Of a DNA stretch of 64,000 bases, positions 1-12,800 are shown piece after piece. The notes below the pieces were generated by a model. It did not search any database. It had not been told where the DNA came from and saw nothing but the letters and a program-made list of their open reading frames with translations. Source of the DNA: Epithemia pelagica (taxonomy: Eukaryota; Bacillariophyta; Bacillariophyceae; Surirellales; Surirellaceae); contig OX337235.1 in assembly GCA_946965045.2 (NCBI GenBank), positions 558,001 through 622,000 on the forward strand, read 5' to 3'. Position 1 is the stretch's first letter. Every line of letters begins with the position of its first letter. The position numbers and the translations under genes were made by a program.

Positions 1-3000
1 ATAGAAGTCGCTTGTCGATGTTTCGAACGATATGCCATCGCCCACTTCGTCAAACTTGAAGTTAGACTCGCCATATACACTTGGAATGTAGACAAACCGA
101 TCAATTCCATACTTGGCCAAAACCTCTCTCTCGTAGAGACCCATTGCAGCGATGGTGCCTGATACACCCAGAATCCGTTTCGGTGATATGTTTGCATAGG
201 AGAACTGTCCGCATGAAATTGTCATTGATAGAACCTGCGCAAGCGTCAAATCTACATCACGTAATTTTCCTTTATCGGCTTCTTGAAGGTACGCAAACAT
301 CGTACAATATCCGTACGTCACATCGTATTCATACGTATCCATGATCTTGTACCCAATCCGATTTGAAATGGGGTCAAGGCGGTAGCGCGGTTCGTCGTTC
401 ACTTTTTTGACTTGGCTCATCATCAACACAATCTCATTGTCGATGATATCAGTGAACCTGGGGTATTTTCTGATCAAGTTTCGATAAGGCCCAGTAGCCT
501 TGACGTCGGATAGCCGAAGCTGGCCGCCGACGCTTTTATGTTCAACCCAAATATATTGAAGAATTTCAGTAACTTCTGTATCTCGAAGCTTCGCACCTTG
601 GTTGTATGTCTGTCCGTAGAAGTCCGAGCCAAAGAACACATCAAGCTCGTCAACAAGCAAGATTTCTTCCTCCTCTGGTTGTTCTCGTCTCCTTCCCGTC
701 TGTACTAGTTCGCCTCGTAGCATACTTTCGGTCATCCGACGTATGTCACCTTTCGCGGAGATGGTTTCCTCAGAAAATGTTGTTATCTTGGAGTAGTTGA
801 TGCGATCCAATAACTTGAAGATTGCGAATAGATCTTTAAAGAGCTCATAGTCACGAGTCGAAAGATAATCACTGTAGCAAACGCAGCGGACTCGATAGCC
901 AAGTAGAGCAAGAACGGTAGCAGTCGCGCCTAGAATAAGCGATTTCCCTTCTCCCGTTCGCACCTGCATAGCCTGGCTTTCCAACGAGAAACTCGTGGGC
1001 TCACCACATCCCAGCATACACAACAGCGTGAAGACTTGGATGTTATGAGGCTTCATCAATATCTTATTTCCCAGTCTTTCGTCCTCGATGCGGTTATAGC
1101 TAGTGCCAGATTTCAGAACAGTGAATACTGCAAACACACCTGCAAGGATCATGGGTATTTTCTTTTTCACCTCTGGACGCCAGCCTCCGATACAGTTCAC
1201 CGGTTTGAGTTCATTCGACATTCTGGTAACAATTTCAACAAGCCCGCTAGTATCAGCGTCATGTGGCAAAAATGTAGCAAGAAAGTTTTTAAAGGTCTCC
1301 TCGACCGCGAAGAAATTTGATAAAAGTTCATTTGAGTCAACAGAGAAATTGGCTGCCATATTCTCGGTGCAAGGTTTCACCTGAATTTGACGCACTGTGT
1401 CCTCACACGGTTTCTGACATGTTTCTTCATTCCAAACCATCGTGATCACCTCCCTAAAGTGGCTGAATTCGCCTAAATTCATGTGGCAAATGCGATTTTC
1501 GTCATCACTTGCATCTTGATCACCACGCTGCAATGATAACCCTAGCTCGAACAAGAAACTAGGGCCCCATCCGTACTGGAGACATGACTCTAACGAAGTA
1601 GACATTGTCAATTTGGTCAGTTCTCGGAAGTGTTGGAGATCGTCCATAACGGATCCCAGTCGGACAAGGTTTCTTCGAAAACCGATAACTTTTTGGTTTC
1701 CATTTGGATATTTTGCCAGCACCTGATGCAAACAATCTCCCAGTGACTCAATGCCCGATTCAATTTTGCTCAAAATTCCGGTCGTCCATGATGTTGGGAA
1801 AATATCAGCATGTGATTTCAAGCTAGTTTCAATTTTCTTCAAATCGATGATACTGTCGTTCAAAGCTTTGTATTTATGTTCTGCCCAGTTTGTTTCGACA
1901 TCAACTCTCACCCCATCCACATATTCTTTTACCAATCTAACGACTGCGTCATAAGTGGATCTTGATTCGTAAAGTGGTTCAACAAGGTCATCCAGCAACC
2001 GCAGGTCATGTAGCTTGAAAAGAAGATCGTCAATAAGGTCGTATCGTTGATCTCGTAGATATTCCTGAGCTTGCTCTCGCAGGCGAGTTCCCACGCCTCG
2101 AACTTGACTATCAAAGGGCTCACATCTACGACTACAGCGGCGATATTCCGCTCTGAGTAAACGAGTCCCGGCTTCTTCTTTGTCTCCGAGTTTTGCAGCG
2201 TTGAAGTATGAACTATTTCCAGGAACACACCGACTTTCAGCAGCGCATTCAATCAATCGCTGTTGAGTGGCTTCAATCTCAGCTAAAGAAGCTGAAGGAA
2301 ACAACCCCAAAAAAAAACAATCTTGTACACGCGTGGGCTCGCGGCCACAGCTGAAGTGATCAAACCAAAGAGAGTTAATTTTTTTGAGCCATGTATCAAC
2401 CACAAGACAATCATCTCTTTTTATCTCCTCAGAAAGGAGCACGAATCTTTCCACGAAAAAACAGATTTTTGTCCTCACAAGTTCAACCTGTTCCTTTATC
2501 TCTCTGAAATCCGTGGAGTTCATAAATAGCTTTTCCAAGTACGAAATTTTGTCCCGTGCCTTCGAGAAAACCAACTCATGCACCTTTGTCATACTCGCTT
2601 TGCCTGCATCAGATCCAGCAATCCAAGGAAGTTTGCGCACAAAATCGAGGTAAACAGGGAAAAGCGGGTCAAAGTTGTGAACGTCTCCATCTCTCAACGT
2701 ATCTTGAGCTTCGTGGCACAAAAGCAAAAACGTTTCCCGAGCAAGTCGCTCTAAATTCTGTCTCTTAGCGGATGAGTCGGCAATGTGCTTTCCCACTTTG
2801 ATTTCAATGAGACGGAGTTGATCAAAACTCGCCCGGGCAACGGCGAGATTTGTCCTAGTCTTTAGCGCATTTTTGCCATCTTCGAAGAATCGAATAACCT
2901 TTCGTTGCAGTTTGTCGCCGAGCCTGTTGTATGATTTGTCCCTGCCAAAACCTATTACGCCTGTCCACCATTGCGGATGCAAGCGTTCCAGTCTGTCTGC

Positions 3001-6000
3001 CCAAGCATTGAGCTTCGTTTCAGCAGTTGAACCTTCGTACTCAAGGTAATTGTCTTGCTGGATTTTCATCGAAAGCCATTCGTCACGCTGTCGTGTTGGA
3101 TCAAACTGAAGAATAGATGACACAATATGATTTCGTAAGCCAGAATTCAATTGGTGGATCAAACAGTCCATCCAGGAAATGGCCTCATCGAAACAATGGT
3201 GTTCTTCCACAGTACTCAAAATCCTGGTGTGGAAATCGTTTATTTCTCGGGTGAGGAGGACAACGGCGTTAGAGTAGTGAGCGGCCAGCTCGTCCAGCCG
3301 TGGTGTTTGGCAGTCACGAGCTTCTTGCAAGTTGTTGAGTTTTTTTAATAACAAGCTGCCTTTTTGTAGACCCGACGCGACAAAGTCGTCTACACTCTGC
3401 ATGACAGAGGTAAGCGCATCATCGAACTTTGAAAAAGCCTTAGTTTTGTTTTCCATGACATCTTTTGCAATGCAGCGAACGATAGTGGGGTGTAACAACT
3501 CGGTGATGTCCGATTTAAATCTTCCCAGCAAGACAAAATTTGAACACTTTGCCGCTGAATTCATTTCCCTCAGTTTGTTCGCAAAGGTGCTCGTCAACTG
3601 GTTGTTCAGGTTGTCGAGGGATCTTCGCAAAGAATGCCCTAGTTCACGAAGAAATCCTTGGAGTTTTCTTAGAGCTAGATCAAGAACTTCGATGATCACA
3701 GCAATTTCTTCTACCGTGCTCCTTGTGATAGCACTAATGGCGATTTGTCGATGCGCTCTATTCGCGAGATTGAAGAGAGACTCCGAAATCAGTTTACGGA
3801 AGCGAGAGACCTGATTTCCTCGTCCATTGTTGACATATTGTTCCACCAAATTAATCATTCCGGTGTAATCTTCGGCTTGCACTAGACTACGTATATCGGC
3901 ACCAACTCCAGTTTGATTTTGCTGTTGAAGATCTCGGAACATGCGTAATTTTGCACTTGCCTTGTGGTCAATGAATCGATCAATAACTGTGGCGTTCTCA
4001 AACAAGTTGATCTGACTGTTCAATCCTTTCCAGTCAACGGGCTCTTTAGAAGAGAGCTTCTGAAGTTCAGCTGCATGGTTTTCAACAGCAACGAGGGCTT
4101 TACGCTTCAACTCGGTAAAATCGTAAATGCACGTCACCTGATGGCTTGCAAGCGTTTCAGCGGCAGCTAATGAGAACTCCTTGGCCCGATATCGGCCCTT
4201 GACTTCCATTACCGATCCTAGCTGATCCGCAAAATGAGAAACGGTTCCAAGAATCAAATTGTAGCTATGATGGAGTTTCTCCTTGCATTTTGAATGGAGA
4301 GACATGACATCTTTGATTTCACCAAAACGGATCTCGATTTGTCTCCCCGCATTACATAGCGAACCATGTAGCTCTGTAGTCATGCCACCACATTCGTTCG
4401 TGTCTAATTGCTTCTTCCACTCCTTCGAAACCTTTTGCCAGATGACAAGATCGTCGTTCCCTCGTTTCTCAATTTTTCCAGCGTACTCTAATAATTGCGA
4501 AACAACATGACCCTCCCATGCAGTGAGCTCGTCGTCAAAAGCAATAATCTGAGAAAGCTCTGGAAGTAACCAAGTCCGAAGCTGATTGATGGAGGAAGAA
4601 GAATTATTCGTGTCTTGAAGTAAATCCGTGAGATGGCTATTCAAAGACGTTGAAATCAAATCGATTCGTTGACGGTATATGCTCTTCATGGAATGAAGTG
4701 AGTCAATAACGGAACATGCTCCGGGTGAACCGAACTCATCAAACCATTCAACGTTAGAAACTGAGGAGACATACTCCGCGTCAAGACATCCATTTGTGAA
4801 CCCTTTAGCGAACGTTTCTTCGGCTCTTCTTCTTGACGCGTTAATCAATAAAGTTATTTCAGCCATGACAGCATCTATGACAGACTTATAGTTCGAACGT
4901 ATTCCTTTCCATTCATCTCCTTGCAGGTCAGCAAAAAGGTCAACACTGGCCCGGAGATCATAAACACGTTGTTTCATCGTAGAGTCGCGAACATTACATA
5001 TCTTTTTCATCGAATCTGCCTCTAGTGCAAACTGTTCAGTAACAATACCGGCAAGCTGATCAAGCTTAACTTCCAATGCATCAATAAAAAAGGAAATGCC
5101 TGATGTTCGTTCAGCTGATCCCTTAGGAACTCGAGAGGATGAGCCTTTTGTGAAAGTGAGAAAAGGTTTTGCTGCTGCAAGTTAACCGGTCTATCGAGAG
5201 ACGGGGAATCACGAAGTGCTTTCATTCTCCTGTTAGCTTTGGCTCTTGCTGTATTAATCAAATCGACTGGCACTTCATGCATGGAAAGGTAACTTGAACG
5301 GCCTGAAATCGTTTCAAGGAGAAAAATACCTCGAACATAGCTCTGAATACATTCGTGTGGGACCATTGCAAGCTTCTCTGGATCGAATTCAGAGACTTCA
5401 TTACATGTCTCTTCAATCATGGATATGAATTTTGTTCGCGATGCATAATATAGAGGCTCAAGCTGTTCAAAGCTTTCAGCCCATAAGCGTAAGTTATGAA
5501 GAACAACGTGAAAGTTGTCGTAGTCGTCTTCTTTGGCCGTCTGGTCGTGGAAAGCGTGGACTTCATGTAGGATGTGTCCCCATGATTGGTCAGCCCGTAT
5601 ATCCGCTGACGGAACGAATCTGCCACAATGCCTTCTTCAGACAGTCAATGTTTGAGGTTGCAAACTTCATATTCGTCGAGGTGACTCGGGATGTTTCAGT
5701 TTCAACAATCTTGCAAAGGCGACGAGCATACTGAGTGAACAACCTCTCCGATTCCGCCACTGCATGGTGAACCGATTCAATTTCGATGTTATTAGAAAAG
5801 AAACGAAGGATTTCAGAAATAGCCCGCATGTCATTAACTTTGAAGTGTACTGGGTCGTTCAACAAAACCTGCAGCTTGCGCACCATCGAATTTAGTTCTG
5901 ACTCAAACTTCATTGAAAGATGCTGTGGCAGAACGCAAGTTCTTGAGGTAAACTTGTCTTCAAATGGTTTCATATTTTCTATTGTTAACCGAAGTTGAGC

Positions 6001-8586
6001 AAAATCCGTCTCCGTAGGATGGAGAATATCGACAATATGGTAGCGACGTTTGTTCGGATCGGTTTTACGCTTTCTCAAACATTTCACCATGTGGTCGACG
6101 ATAGTCGCCACATCACGATCATTCCTGCTAGTGCCGTTCAGGATCTGAACTAATTCTTCCAAGAGGAAATCTCGTGCATCTTGAATTTCTTCCGGAAATT
6201 TCTTAATCTGGTTGGTATGAGTGAAAAAGAAAGCGAAGCTTGCTTTATGGGACGAAAAATCTTGGACAAAGCTCCTTGTTAATCTGAGAACGGCTCTCAT
6301 CGAACCTCCTCGGTCCTCGAGCAACGACGTGTAGTTGATCAAAATTACAAACCGCAAACTTTTGCACCTTTTGACCACATGGTTTTTCATAACGGACGTG
6401 GCAACATCGACCTCCTGGCCACTCGTATCTTCAAACCCCGGGGAGTCAACAAAAGCAATCTGTGTATTCTTCGTTGTCGTTGATGTCAGGTACGCACGAA
6501 GGCATTTCGTTACTGACTCTTTACTGTGACCAATTTCAAACCCCGTCATCTCATCCTCAGCCTCGAACACGTCTTTCCCCACTGTCTGGCCCACATTAGT
6601 GATAGTCTTTCTCGTTAACTGACGGAGAGAAATACCGTTGATGAAGGTTGATTTGCCGCTCCCAGTCTTTCCCACAACCAAGACCACATCCCTGTTTGAA
6701 ACTTGTTCAAGGGCGGGTAGTCCGTTCTCGATGCATTCTCGCAAAAGTCCCATGTCGAAAGGCATCGAAATCGTGTATGTACCCAAGTCCCAACCATGTG
6801 GAATTCCACAATTACTTGATTCTGATTCGCTATCGGACCATCCGTCCTCAAGACTTCCCTCGTGCTCTCCGTGCACAGTGACTTCTATCTCCTCTATGAT
6901 AGATACTTCGTTCCCAGGTTGGGATGTTGGCGTTGAAGTTAACGGAATCACCTCCGTGTGAACACCGGTGACAGGAGCTTCTTGCACCGGATCCCCAGCT
7001 ACGCCGGAACTTTTGGGAAACACTGCATCCATGTTGACCAATCCATTCGGCGTTGACACCTCCCCCGCTTCAGCGAGAGCAACATTGAGGTTGCCGGGCT
7101 CCAAATGTCCGTCATCGCCGTTGTGATAAACAATATCTCGCTTCGACGTGAGAGCGTGCTGGTCTTCCGCACCTTTGTGCTGGACTTTTTGGGGATCAAA
7201 AACTACCGGTTTTTCCTGGGTAACCCACGCCCAACTCAGAGATTCAGGCTCAGCTGCAGCTTCGACGGCCGGTAAGACCACAGACGAATTGGGGCTGCTT
7301 TTAACAGCCTGGATTTTCCCATGTCCTCCAACATCAACATTACAAGACTGTTCATGACCAATCCTCAAGCCTTGGATTTCAGTTCCAGTTCCATCCGTAG
7401 CCTCAATCTCTTGCAAACCTTCCAATACAATCTCAGAGCGGGTGGATGACACGGCTTTTTCAGTCTCCTCGGATTGCTTCTCGGTACTAGTCCCGTCGTT
7501 ACTCACGCGTTCTGTCGCTTTTGTCAAACAGGCCAGATGGTCTTTGTGTGCCATCGCTCCACCACGAGCTTCGTGTTCGATTGCATCGGCAGTCGCTGGA
7601 GGCGGAACTTGATCGATGTTCGTCGAATCGGGCATTCCAAGTGAGTGCGCTTCAGTCATCGATTTTTCTTGATGCTTACCGGCATTCTCCGCACCGGCAA
7701 GACAAGTCCCTCCTACTGTTTTGTTCATCAGTGCTTCCTTTTTAGATTTCTCATTCGACCAGGGCTCCTCCAACGTCATCGGGTTTGTACCAAGTTCACC
7801 GGGAGTACCATCGTCGTTATCATGGTTCCAAACTTGAGGAGCCGGCTGCAACCCATCCTGTTCAGAGCAAAAGGTTTCCTTCGGCATGAGGACAACACTA
7901 CCCTCTACAGTCTCAATATGGTTTGGATCTCCGTGAGCCCAATCTTCACCATCCAGTTCCTTGCGGTACCCGGAATCAACAACCAAAACTTCCTCCTTTT
8001 CCTGGATAAAACCAGTCTTGGGTACATTCACAGTGCTGACGCCAACTTGATCCACATCCATTGCTAGCACTGTCTGGCAAAGATGCCCGTTTTCAACAAG
8101 CACTTTTGCTGGAGTGGGCGAATCAATCTCCATCTGCACGGGGTGCTTCCATGCCGGACCCTTGGCCGTTTTCTTCGGGATCTCCTTCTGGTCACCCTCC
8201 ATCACATCGTTGCCAAGAGGCGCTTCCTTCAATCCAACCTTGTTCCACGACAACAACTCATGCCCCTCGCAACCATCACCACCACCAAGTCCAGCATCAC
8301 CATCAGATGCCTTGGCACCAGACATTTCCATCGTTTCCCAATCATTACCATCCGAACGGATCGGGGGTTTTGATTGGCCCACAATGGACTTACAATCAAC
8401 TGTTTCCAACACACCTTTTCCACCGTCTTTCTCCTCTACTTTCATCGTCACATCACCGCCAACCGTCGTAGCCGTGTCCTCCGTACTGGACAAGTCGTCA
8501 TCGTCGAGGCCGACATGGAGGAACGAGTTCTTCAACTTCATGATACGAGGATGCGTCGAATGTACTTTGCATATCTCTTCACACAC
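1..8586 (-). CDS. Giant GTPase / SecA-like protein, copy A (3' end outside window, two frame breaks)
   Basis: The gene starts at ATG 8586 and is read in one frame to a TGA at 5590-5592 (998 codons). Homology to the two other copies then continues in a second frame (about 5636 to 5085) and returns to the first frame, which is open from 5181 to base 1 and runs off the window. The first 600 residues are acidic and low complexity. A P-loop GTPase follows (GKTGSGKST near residue 640, then VDSPGFEDTSG and FTHTNQI). The last part reaches the SecA-like motor: QVRTGEGKSLI near 960 and VDELDVFFGSDFYGQTYN near 605-655. It is clearly more diverged than copies B and C are from each other. The breaks may be mutations, assembly errors or recoding. 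A short intron does not fit, because conserved sequence occupies the junctions. The function is unknown. The length of open frame argues against an old pseudogene. Confidence 0.75.
5085..5091 (-). other. Frame change 2 in copy A: slippery heptamer U UUU UUA
   Basis: On the coding strand the heptamer T TTT TTA is read as ccT TTT TTA in the incoming frame. A -1 slip here enters exactly the frame that stays open for the next 5 kb and aligns with copies B and C. The switch could be anywhere between 5181 and 5022, so the heptamer is a candidate, not a proven site. A one-base loss in the T run is the simplest alternative. Confidence 0.45.
5590..5636 (-). other. Frame change 1 in copy A (+1), ending at UGA-C
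   Basis: The 998-codon frame ends GGC-TGA followed by C at 5590-5592. Skipping the T and reading GAC CAA TCA puts translation straight into the frame that matches copies B and C downstream. That second frame is closed by a TGA just above 5636, so the switch must lie in this window of about 46 bases. UGA-C is the context of known +1 recoding sites (RF2, antizyme). An ordinary one-base insertion is equally compatible. Confidence 0.5.
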
Positions 8587-9893
8587 AAGAGGGACTCAAT
8601 CTTAGTTTGTTTTTGACACACACAAACAAGATTTTGTGGCAGCCTGAACGCGAGACACACACTCTTTTTTGCCCGAACCCCAAAAGATCCAAAAGATCTT
8701 TTGGCTTCCACAGCCAATCAACATCCATGGAATTCTGACAGCTGTCCGAAATGGTACAGACCGTTCCTTGCATTCGCAAAATGTTTTAACAAGGTGCCTT
8801 ATTCGTCAAACTGGTACACAGTTCCTTGGATTTTTTCGCCACATTTTATAACGGTATCTCATTGGCCCAACCGGGGAATCCATCTCACGGGAAAATCCGT
8901 GAACTGGCAGTCGCCGATTTTTCGCGCCGTTGTTCATCGATCATCTGCAGCCGGAAGCACACCACTTGCCGTTTCCGGTCTATGTGTCAGTCGAAATTCC
9001 GTTCAAGATTTTAACGAGGCTTCTTATTGGTCCATCCGAGTAGGTCACTGGAAAACCCTGCTCAGTTTCTTTTTTCGCAAACGACAACACCAGTGACCTC
9101 AAGGTAGTGGATCGGGACCACGAGAGAGATTCAGTGGACGACTTCCCAGAAACGCTCAGTCGACCCACTTCCCAGAATCGAAAGGTAAACCGCGAGAGTG
9201 CATCGCTGCTTCATTCAAACTGTTCTCGAAAACGAAAGATTCCAAGAGACAGAGATCATGATCAACCATCGGGTTGTTCTTTTGGGGACAACTGTGGTCT
9301 TTCTCTTGTTGTAACGAGAACACCACACATTGTCAGCGAAACAGACGGCTGAAAGTTCATGGTGCATCAACCACACACACGACATGCAAAACCACACACG
9401 AATGTCATCTCTGCAGAGCGCCGTGCGGAGGAGAGGGTGTGCGTGCTCGGTAGGGCATGCGCGCGACCGGCCCGACTGCGCCTGGAATGCGGGTACCCGC
9501 AAGAGTAAGAGCGGGGCTACCGTCTGCACGTCGCCACACCAAACGAATAACGACCCCTTTTTCGTTGATGTAGCAGACATAGCGGAGCTTTCCCCTATTT
9601 TAAGTCGTTTCTACTCCTAGAGAGTTTCTTCAGTTATTTTACGACAACACTAATGATAGATTGCTTCAGTCCAATCGGCCCAAAGCCAAATGGTAGAATG
9701 TCAAACCGTCACTCGACGAAGGCGACCGAGAGCGAAAGAGGGCATGACTCACAATGTCAATCAAGAGGACAATCCAATACTCTGCTCCGTCGCAAGATGT
9801 GGTGCGCCGAGGTCGGTATGAAGGAAAACCACTATGCATCATCTAGACTTTTATTGGACTGAGCTACGCACAACGTTGAATTGAAATACAGAG
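8587..9893. other. Intergenic region between copy B 3' end and copy A start
   Basis: These 1.3 kb contain only short ORFs without recognisable domains. They must hold the terminator of copy B and the promoter of copy A, since both are on the minus strand. A 12-bp palindrome, GCGGGTACCCGC, lies near 9489. I see no RNA gene or mobile element here. Confidence 0.5.
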
Positions 9894-12800
9894 TTACATG
9901 AATTCCAGGGCAAGTTTGTTGCCAACGGCCTCGGAGACTCGTTTTCCGATTTCGGCCTCGAGGAGCCCAGCCACATTTGCACCACCCGCGATCTCTTGAA
10001 AAACTTTCGCAAGGTCGGACGTATCCGTACTTGCCTTAACCTTACCAATCGGTGAAGCAGCGGCTATTTGTCCGAGCTGAGATTGGTCAGCATAGGGGCT
10101 GAATGCAATCACATGCAGCTCAAGATCACTGCCAGTAAGTGCCTTGATATCATTGTTCAAATCAGAGAAATGCGATGCCGCTTGCGGAGCATCGTTTGCG
10201 CAACCATCGCTCATGAAGACAATAACAGGAACATGCGTCGATGGAGAAGCCTTAGCCACATTGTAGGCACTCAGTGCAGCTGGACTGAAGTTCGTTCCGC
10301 CATCATGATAGTAGAGATCTTTCGGCGCCGATCCGATGGGGCTTAGGCTCACCGTGACTTCGGCTTCATGTGAAAACTGGACAACAGACACAAGGTCGGA
10401 CTCGCACTGATACTGCTGGCGGCGCGCGATGTACTGATTGTATGCGATCACAACTCCAGACCAGTCATCGTACATAGAACCTGACTGGTCAAGAACGAAA
10501 ATGATGTGTCGATCGTAGTTCACCGATGGATCATGAGCACCTGGATGTTTGGAAGTAGGTACGAGAGGGATAGTCGTCACCTCACGTTGGTCCTTATTAC
10601 GGGGATGATCTCGGTATGTCTGGGATAATTCCTGCTCTGTCTTCAACGTGGACGCAGGGTTGAATGAACACATGAACAAATCAATCCCCTTGGAAACAAG
10701 TCCATCAACAACACTATCAACCGTCAATCCAAGAGGATGCCGTGAAGAATAGTTGTCTGAATTCTGACCACTCGCAAAACCTGGATCCGTCAAACCATGT
10801 GCCGCGGCGTCCGTGAGAACCATTATGAACTTGAGTCTTGAGGCCCAGTCTCCCGGGCCGCTCCAATGCGCACACCGATCAAGAGCTCCTAGAATATCTT
10901 CCGCCAAGTCGCCACCACCTGAAGAATGTTTAGTATTACGTTCCACAAAACGAATTGCCTCGTCGGCGCTGTCGGTGAAATGGCTCTTTGAGTGCCATGT
11001 ACTTTCTGTGAATTGCTTCGCCTCGTCATCTATGTCGCGAAAAGCCATAACTGCAGTACGGAATGTAAACTCCGTGTCAGGGTAGTTGGCCTGGAGACGC
11101 CCCATGACTGCTCCCCGCTTGTCAATCAGTGTGTGGATAGTCGCCGCAATGGCAGACTTGTACGGCCCCATGCTTCCGGTGACATCAATCAAAAACGCGA
11201 TGTCAATATCAGTGTTTGCAGCGAGTGCCTGTGTTTTCATTGAAAAATATAACTCTTTGAATAAGTCCTGTGCTTTCCGCGAGTCACCTTGGATGAGAGC
11301 GTCAAAGTACAGGTTTGTGTTCTGGTCTTTCTCGGTGGCGTCTTGGAGATTCACGTCCATCACATGACAATGACTTTCATGTTTCTTCGCACGGGCACTG
11401 GAAAGCCATTCATACATATCCTTTTTGGCAACAGTGTCTTTCGCGCCAATCTCAACGCCAAAATGAGTTTTCAGGTCAGATTCAAGCAATACCATTTGAT
11501 AGGATCCTTCCTTTCCTTGTCGAGATGTTCGTCCTCGGATCTGGAGTTCCTCGCTTAGAGCTTCCGACAAAAACGCTTGGACAACGTGCACGCCACCATT
11601 CTTATGCACCACATCGTCCTTGCAAAAGAAATCAGTGCCTCGACCAAACGAGGCCGTGCACAACGTGGTCTGACCAGCCGTCGCAGCTTTCTTGACAACA
11701 AACTCTTTGTCATTCGCACTCATATCCTCTGTCAGCAATCGAACTTGACGACGATCAAACTTCTTGAAGAACGAACTTCGTTTGTATTCTTGTAAGCGCA
11801 AATTATCATGAAAGAACACGATCGCAGCCCTCCTTTGTTTCGTCACATCGAGAATGACATCCGTGATTTTGTGAAAGAAGTCGCTAACAGATGGTTCCAC
11901 GAATATTCCATCTCCAGCCTTATCAAAATCGAAATTGGACTTCCCATAGACACTCGGAACGTAAATAAACCGTTCAATCCCATATTTCGCCAAAACATCG
12001 TGTTCATATTGACCCATTGCCGCAACGGTTCCAGAGACACCTAGAATTCGAAGCGGGCTGATACTTGCATAGGAAAACTGACCACATGACACGGGCATTG
12101 CAAGAACATTCGCCAGTCTTGTCTCGGCATTCTGCAGTTTTCCCTTGTCGGCCTCCTTGAGGTATGCAAACATCGTGCAGTATCCATAAGTAACATCGTA
12201 CTCGATTGTATCCATAACTTTGTACCCAATTCTCCCTGTCACTTCGTCAAGGTGGTATGGTTCCTCGTCAACCCTTTTAACTTGGTCAATCATCAACAAA
12301 ATTTCGTTATCGAAAAGATAAGTAAAGTCAGGATACTTTTTCACAAGATGCTGGTATGACTCGATGCCTTGTATATCCGCAAGTTTCAGTTTCTGTCCTA
12401 CTCGCTTGCTGTTGGTCCAAATGAACCTGAGTATCTCAGCGATTTCGTCTTCTTGCAACTGATAAACCTGATTATATGTTTGTCCGTAAAAGTCGGAGCC
12501 AAAGAAAACATCAAATTCATCCACAACCAAAATCTCCTCGTCAAGCCTGCCCTGCTCATTCTTTCCAGTCTTGCAGCCTCTTGAAGACAAACTTCCCTTC
12601 AATAGACTTTCTGTCAAGTTGCGGATGTCGCCTTTTGTTCTCGTACAATCTTCCGAAAGTTTCGTAATCTTGGAGTAAGTTATTCTATCGGCCAACTGGA
12701 AATACCCAAACAAATCCTTGAATAACTCAAAGTCACGATTTGAAAGATACTCGCTGTAGCAAACGCAGCGAACGCGGAAACCAAAAAGCGCCAGTACAAC

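Noticed and set aside
3332-3814. 160-codon plus-strand ORF inside copy A
   Set aside because: It is antisense to the 5-kb minus frame that aligns with copies B and C. It has no domain.
5590-5660. Intron as explanation for the first frame change in copy A
   Set aside because: The conserved segment CLKKALWQI lies directly before the switch and homologous sequence resumes within about 10 codons, leaving no room for a normal intron.
9420-9500. GC-rich patch with the palindrome GCGGGTACCCGC as a mobile-element end
   Set aside because: It resembles the internal palindrome of the hAT-like MITE, but no inverted ends or target duplication were found.
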